A stretch of 64,000 nucleotides of DNA from Streptomyces hygroscopicus subsp. hygroscopicus (GTDB lineage Bacteria; Actinomycetota; Actinomycetes; Streptomycetales; Streptomycetaceae). The notes beneath the pieces were generated by a model. It had not been told where the DNA came from. It worked only from the letters and a program-made list of their open reading frames with translations, and did no database searches. Positions 59,934-64,000 of the stretch are shown piece by piece. The position numbers were made by a program, and so were the translations under genes. The first letter of the stretch is position 1. Each line of letters begins with the position of its first letter. Location: assembly GCF_030269125.1 (NCBI RefSeq), contig NZ_BSSM01000010.1:62001-126000 (forward strand), read 5' to 3'.

Positions 59934-61513
59934 CCGCCCCCGCAGACGCCCAGCAGCCCGCCGAGAAGGCCAAGGTCGCTGCCCAGACCAACACCCTGGT
60001 CTCCAAGCTCTGGAACTACTGCAACGTCCTCCGCGACAACGGCATGTCCACCATCGAGTACGTCGAGCAGCTCTCCTACCTGCTCTTCCTCAAGATGGTC
60101 GACGAGATCGAGAACGACCCCTGGGACGGGCAGGACATGAGTGCCCTCGTCCCGGCCGACTACAACTGGCAGTCCCTCGTCGGCAAGCGCGGTCCCGAGC
60201 TGGAAAAGCACTACCGCGACATCCTCGAACATCTCGGCAGCCAGCCCGAAACCACCATCGGCACGATCTTCGCCGACGCCCAGAACCGGATCACCAAGCC
60301 CGCCCTTCTGGAGAAGCTTGTCGTCGAGCTGATCGGCCGGGAGGACTGGGCCGTCACCGGGACCGACCTGAAGGGCGACGCCTACGAAGGTCTGCTCGCC
60401 AAGGGCGCGTCGGACACCAAGACCGGCGCCGGCCAGTACTTCACCCCCCGCGCGCTCATCGACGCCATGGTCGACGTCACGCAGCCCGACCACGACGACA
60501 CCATCACCGACCCGGCCTGCGGTACCGGCGGCTTCCTCATCGCCGCCCACGCCTACATCCGCGAGCACCACATGAAGACCATGTCGCTGGACGAGCGCAT
60601 GGCCTACGACAGCGGCCGCAAGATCTGGGGCAACGAACTCGTCACCGGCACCGCCCGCCTCGCCGCCATGAACATGCTCCTCCACGGCATCGGCAAGAGC
60701 GACGGCCCGAGCCTCATCACCGTCGGCGACGCCCTCGCCGACAAGCCCAGCGGCAAGCACGCCACCCTCGTCCTCGCCAACCCTCCCTTCGGCCGCAAGT
60801 CCGCGATCACCGTGATCGGTCAGGACGGCGAGGTGGAGAAGGAGGACATCCAGTACGACCGTGACGACTTCACCGCGACCACGACCAACAAGCAGCTCAA
60901 CTTCCTGCAACACATCATGTCGCTCACGGCAGTTGGCGGACGTGCCGCCGTCGTCCTGCCCGACAACGTCCTCTTCGAGGGCGGGGCCGGTGAGAAGGTC
61001 CGCCGCAAGCTCCTGGACGAGTTCGACCTGCACACCATCCTGCGACTGCCCACCGGCATCTTCTACGCGGGCGGCGTCAAGGCCAACGTCCTCTTCTTCG
61101 ACAAGAAGTCCCCGCGAGCCGACGGCAAGCCGCACACCACCGAGACGTGGGTCTACGACTTCCGTACCGGCCAGCACTTCACGCTGAAGCAACGCCCGCT
61201 CACCCGCGCGCACCTGGACGACTTCGTCGCCGCCTACCGGCCCGGCGAGCCGCGCTCGTCCCGCGTCGAGTCCGAGGACGAGAACGGGCCGTTCAAGAAG
61301 TTCAGCTACGAGGAACTGATCGCGCGCGACAAGGTCAACCTCGACATCACGTGGATGAAGGACCCGGCCCTCGACGACGCCGACAGCGGTCTGCCGCCCG
61401 AGGTGATCGCCGAGGAGATCGTCCGCGACCTCCAGTCCGCCCTGAACGAGTTCACGGCCATCGCCCGTTCCCTGGGCGGCGAGGTGGACGTACCGGAGGT
61501 CGAGGTCGAGTAA
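59930..61513 (+). CDS. hsdM: Type I restriction enzyme DNA methyltransferase subunit
   Basis: This 527-residue protein has an N-terminal helical domain (SKLWNYCNVLRDNGMSTIEY), SAM motif DPACGTGGF (about 194-202) and catalytic motif NPPF (about 284-287). It methylates adenine in the site chosen by HsdS, as an M2S complex, and forms the nuclease with HsdR. The GTG start overlaps the hsdS stop by four bases (GTGA). The order R-S-M is less usual than R-M-S or M-S-R. Confidence 0.96.
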   Translation: MTAPADAQQPAEKAKVAAQTNTLVSKLWNYCNVLRDNGMSTIEYVEQLSYLLFLKMVDEIENDPWDGQDMSALVPADYNWQSLVGKRGPELEKHYRDILEHLGSQPETTIGTIFADAQNRITKPALLEKLVVELIGREDWAVTGTDLKGDAYEGLLAKGASDTKTGAGQYFTPRALIDAMVDVTQPDHDDTITDPACGTGGFLIAAHAYIREHHMKTMSLDERMAYDSGRKIWGNELVTGTARLAAMNMLLHGIGKSDGPSLITVGDALADKPSGKHATLVLANPPFGRKSAITVIGQDGEVEKEDIQYDRDDFTATTTNKQLNFLQHIMSLTAVGGRAAVVLPDNVLFEGGAGEKVRRKLLDEFDLHTILRLPTGIFYAGGVKANVLFFDKKSPRADGKPHTTETWVYDFRTGQHFTLKQRPLTRAHLDDFVAAYRPGEPRSSRVESEDENGPFKKFSYEELIARDKVNLDITWMKDPALDDADSGLPPEVIAEEIVRDLQSALNEFTAIARSLGGEVDVPEVEVE

Positions 61514-61528
61514 CCGGGTCCAGTCGGG

Positions 61529-61738
61529 TCAGTCTTCGGACGCGTACGACACGAAGTGGGCCCAGGCCCCCGGCGCCAGCATGAGCCGGGGGCCCTCGAC
61601 GTTCTTGGAGTCGCGGACGTGGATGGTGCGGGGCGCTATGGCGACCTCGACACACGAGTCGCCTTCGGGCCCGTCGCTGTAACTGCTCTTGAACCACGCC
61701 GGCTCGAAGGTGCCACCAGCAGCGGGCTCGCGAATCAT
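61529..61738 (-). CDS. DUF397 domain protein
   Basis: This 69-residue protein has the DUF397 pattern: FKSSYSDGPEGDSCVEVAIA, then VRDSKN, then AWAHFVSYA near the end. These small proteins act together with XRE-DUF5753 regulators in Streptomyces development and antibiotic control (WhiJ/AbaA-like loci). Its ATG overlaps the stop of the regulator gene by four bases, so the two are translationally coupled. Confidence 0.93.
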   Translation of the reverse strand: MIREPAAGGTFEPAWFKSSYSDGPEGDSCVEVAIAPRTIHVRDSKNVEGPRLMLAPGAWAHFVSYASED

Positions 61739-62595
61739 GTTTCTCCCAGCAGTTGCTTGATGAAGGCCAGCGACTCCCGTGGGGAGAGAGCCTGAGCCCG
61801 GATGGTGCTGTACCGCAACTCAAGGATGCGGAGCTGTTTCAGATCGGAAGTCGGGCGGCCGTTGAACGCTCCATCGGAGCGGCCTACTGCCGTCCCGTCC
61901 TCGAACTTCAGCACCTCGATCTTGCCGCTCAGCCCGGGATGGGCACCAGAGTCCGTCGGCATCACCTGAAGGGTGACATGGCGTAGCTCAGCCACTTCCA
62001 GCAGGTGTTCGAGCTGCTGACGCCACACCATTGTGCCTCCAACCCTTCGGCGTAGTGTCACCTCTTCCTGGACGAAGCTGAGCATCGGTGCCGGATCCCG
62101 CTCGAAGATCGATTTACGGCCCGTACGCGCGGCCACCAGGCGTTCCAGCTCGGCCTCTGAGTAGGCGGACTGGGACACCTCGAACAGGGCCCGCGCATGT
62201 TCCGGCGTCTGCAACAGGCCATGGATGCTGAGTCCGACGTACACCCCCATCTCCACAGCCTTGGCTTCCAGCTCGGCCGGTTCCCGAACCTTCTTCGGAT
62301 ACCGGACCTTCTCCACGTCCTCCTTCATCGCCGAGATCAGCCCACCCGCCCTCAAAACCCTGTCGGCGTTGTCCAGGTACCCGGGCTGGGGGATCCGCTT
62401 CCCGCCCTCGACCTTGTAGATCAGGTCCTCGCCGTAGCCGATGGCCTTGCCGAACTCGCCGGCCCTCATCCCCGCCGCCTCCCGGCGCAGCTTCAACTGT
62501 CGTCCCACCGTGGCGATGACCGCGACGCCCCACTCGTCATCCGGATCCACCTCCCAACCCGGCTCGTCTGACTCGCCCTTGAGTTCGTCCGTCAT
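61735..62595 (-). CDS. XRE-family HTH regulator with DUF5753 (WhiJ-like)
   Basis: This protein has 286 residues from ATG 62595 (site aggaggggtg). The helix-turn-helix is at about 30-85 (LKLRREAAGMRAGEFGKAIG, YKVEGGKRIP); DUF5753 follows (from IHGLLQTPEHARALFEVSQS to AFIKQLL). The domain pair and the adjacent DUF397 and ATPase genes match WhiJ/AbaA-like sets that regulate development or secondary metabolism in Streptomyces. Its targets are unknown. Confidence 0.93.
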   Translation of the reverse strand: MTDELKGESDEPGWEVDPDDEWGVAVIATVGRQLKLRREAAGMRAGEFGKAIGYGEDLIYKVEGGKRIPQPGYLDNADRVLRAGGLISAMKEDVEKVRYPKKVREPAELEAKAVEMGVYVGLSIHGLLQTPEHARALFEVSQSAYSEAELERLVAARTGRKSIFERDPAPMLSFVQEEVTLRRRVGGTMVWRQQLEHLLEVAELRHVTLQVMPTDSGAHPGLSGKIEVLKFEDGTAVGRSDGAFNGRPTSDLKQLRILELRYSTIRAQALSPRESLAFIKQLLGET

Positions 62596-62701
62596 CACCC
62601 CTCCTGACACGTGCCGACGCTCCGGACAACCACCGGACAGTCACCGTACGCAACGGCGTAATCACTCATCACGGTAGGCGTAGTCGGCCACTCTGAGTGA
62701 C

Positions 62702-63178
62702 GTGAATCAGAAATTCGCCGACCCCAGCGCCCGAAACGTCGAACTCGGCAGCGCCGCCCCCTACTTCACCGTCCTGCTGTCCTCCACCCCACGCGGAGCC
62801 CGCCTGGCCCGGCTGCTCGCGGCCGACCAGCTCCGGAGCTGGGGAATTCCGTCGGAGTCCGCGACGCACATCGTGGCGGAACTGGCCGCCAACGCCGCCA
62901 CCCATGGCCGCCTGCCCGGCCGCAGCTTCCGCCTCACCCTCTACGTTGTCGGCCACACTCTGCGCATCGAAGTCGCCGACACGCGCGGTGACCGTCTGCC
63001 CGAGCTCCAAGTACCGGACGCGCACGCCGAGTCCGGTCGCGGCCTGCTGATCGTGGACGCGCTCGCCGACCGCTGGGATGTCGCCGAGGGCCCTTTCCCG
63101 CGCAAGACCATCTGGGCCGAACTGTGCCTTCAGACACCGGAACCCGCCCCCACGGGTTCCGGTGACACCGGCGGCTGA
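62702..63178 (+). CDS. ATP-binding regulatory protein (HATPase, anti-sigma-type)
   Basis: This 158-residue protein has the N box HIVAELAANAATHG and the G box ESGRGLLIVDALADRW of RsbW-like ATPases. It starts at GTG 62702, divergent from the XRE gene by about 106 bases. Such ATPases are constant partners of XRE-DUF397 pairs in Streptomyces. Several catalytic positions are those of the partner-switching family, but its partner is unknown. Confidence 0.9.
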   Translation: MNQKFADPSARNVELGSAAPYFTVLLSSTPRGARLARLLAADQLRSWGIPSESATHIVAELAANAATHGRLPGRSFRLTLYVVGHTLRIEVADTRGDRLPELQVPDAHAESGRGLLIVDALADRWDVAEGPFPRKTIWAELCLQTPEPAPTGSGDTGG

Positions 63179-63333
63179 AAGCCAAGAACGGACGGGGAAA
63201 AGGAACCCACCAAACCCCACCCCTCCCGCCCGAGCCGGTCGCTCACTCGGCCGGGTGAATATGCCTGCGTCAGCTGGATTTCACAGCCCCAGCTACCCAT
63301 ACGCTCAGCGCAACACCACCGCAGACATGCGAC

Positions 63334-63369
63334 GGCCCTCGCCGGGAAGGCAATCCCAGTGCGAGGGCC
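63334..63369 (+). promoter_or_regulatory. Hairpin in the leader of the winged-helix gene
   Basis: A perfect 9-bp inverted repeat (GGCCCTCGC at 63334-63342, GCGAGGGCC at 63361-63369) with an 18-base loop ends 28 bases before the next ATG. It has no T-tract. It could be a terminator of the ATPase gene, an attenuator or an operator. Confidence 0.55.
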
Positions 63370-63397
63370 TGACCACCGAGGAAGAGGCAACTTCCCG

Positions 63398-64000
63398 ATG
63401 GATACCCAGAACCCTAGCGCGCCCCCGCGCGCCCAGTCCGGCATTGGCGGCAACAAGCACCCGAACCGGGGCCCTCAAGCCGCCGCACGCTCCGGCTCCG
63501 GCGGGCTCACCCACGACAACACCCGCCACACCACCCGCTTCACGGTGATCGGCAACCACCTGGTCCAGCACCCCGACCTCTCCCTCCTCGCGATCGGTCT
63601 GGCCTGCCACATCCAGTCGCTGCCGAAGGGCGCCCGCGTCGACATCAAGACCCTTTCCGCCCGTTTCCCCGAGGGCGCCACCCGGATCGCCGCCGCCCTG
63701 CGTGAGTTGGAGACCCACGGCTACCTGCGCCGCGAACGCTCCCGCGTCCCCGGCGGCCGTATCGTCACGCGCACCATCTCGTGCAACCAGCCGACAGCCC
63801 AGCGCCACCATCCCGACAGGCCCGGCTGCCCCACCCGGCGGCCGGCACGACCGGCGGCGGCACCGGCACAGCGCCCTCCCCGCACCGCCCCCAAGCCCCT
63901 CCCCGCCGTACCCCAGCCGGCCTGCACCGCCCCCGCCGCCCTCCAGGCCGCCGCCGACCTCCTCGTCGATCTGCGCCGCCACGACCCGGGCCTGCTCCTC
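63398..64000 (+). CDS. Winged-helix DNA-binding protein, partial
   Basis: ATG 63398 follows gaggaagagg and the frame stays open to the window end (201 codons). After a disordered start the protein has a winged helix-turn-helix: FTVIGNHLVQHPDLSLLAIG, IKTLSARFPEGATRIAAALR, ELETHGYLRRERSRVPGGRI. It then enters a Pro/Arg/Ala-rich linker and a second helix ending RRHDPGLLL. Such proteins are frequent in Streptomyces beside DUF397 loci; they are called helix-turn-helix proteins of unknown role, with a replication-initiator-like fold. The C-terminus lies outside the window. Confidence 0.8.
   Translation, partial: MDTQNPSAPPRAQSGIGGNKHPNRGPQAAARSGSGGLTHDNTRHTTRFTVIGNHLVQHPDLSLLAIGLACHIQSLPKGARVDIKTLSARFPEGATRIAAALRELETHGYLRRERSRVPGGRIVTRTISCNQPTAQRHHPDRPGCPTRRPARPAAAPAQRPPRTAPKPLPAVPQPACTAPAALQAAADLLVDLRRHDPGLLL

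Noticed and set aside
54470..61513. Integrated plasmid or ICE carrying the type I operon
   Set aside because: Only a small membrane protein hints at this; no integrase, replication gene or flanking direct repeat was found in the window.

Overview
The window is high-GC actinobacterial DNA, almost certainly from a Streptomyces chromosome. Third codon positions are strongly G/C, GTG and TTG starts are common, and the genes include SpoIIE-type phosphatases, DUF397/XRE pairs, GntR-UTRA regulators and TypA of typical Streptomyces form. No tRNA, rRNA, CRISPR array or transposase was seen.

1-11,516 is the 3' part of a nonribosomal peptide cluster built around nitric-oxide-dependent nitration. It holds the end of a thioesterase-bearing NRPS, an MbtH protein, a TxtE-type nitrating P450, a bacterial NO synthase, an MppJ-like aryl-pyruvate beta-C-methyltransferase, a two-module NRPS and an MFS exporter. 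The P450 matches TxtE in length and in its known substrate contacts but carries Trp instead of His at position 176, the residue reported to set nitration regiochemistry. The set is thaxtomin-like but is not the thaxtomin cluster: no methylation domain is visible in the NRPS, and there is a separate beta-methyltransferase. The likely product is a nitroaromatic peptide that also carries a beta-methyl aromatic residue. This is my main candidate for an undescribed system.

12,004-16,115 is a complete type III restriction-modification pair (Mod, Res) beside the cluster. 16,096-29,563 holds housekeeping and accessory genes: a serpin, a GntR regulator, a SPOR-like mini-protein, a Nudix hydrolase, a stand-alone anti-sigma-type ATPase, a PAS-GAF-SpoIIE-HATPase phosphatase, a membrane protein resembling the C-terminal part of TPM-domain proteins, a GH18-like membrane-anchored protein with a 24-bp tandem repeat, and an orphan peptide-binding lipoprotein. 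typA follows at 29,780-31,687 with a strong terminator.

32,234-52,049 is dominated by three complete Dpp/Opp-type peptide ABC transporters. Operons 1 (+) and 2 (-) are paralogues with the same unusual gene order (permease C, binding protein, permease B, ATPase D, ATPase F). They converge on a small methyltransferase/VOC pair and share a perfect 210-bp inverted repeat inside their last genes. Operon 3 has the order A-B-C-D-F and is followed by a convergent S9 prolyl-oligopeptidase-type peptidase, which fits a peptide uptake and breakdown role.

54,470-61,513 holds a small membrane protein and a type I restriction-modification operon in the order hsdR-hsdS-hsdM with overlapping genes. hsdS has markedly lower GC than its neighbours. 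The right end (61,529-64,000) is a WhiJ/AbaA-like regulatory set (DUF397, XRE-DUF5753, anti-sigma-type ATPase) and the start of a winged-helix protein that runs off the window.
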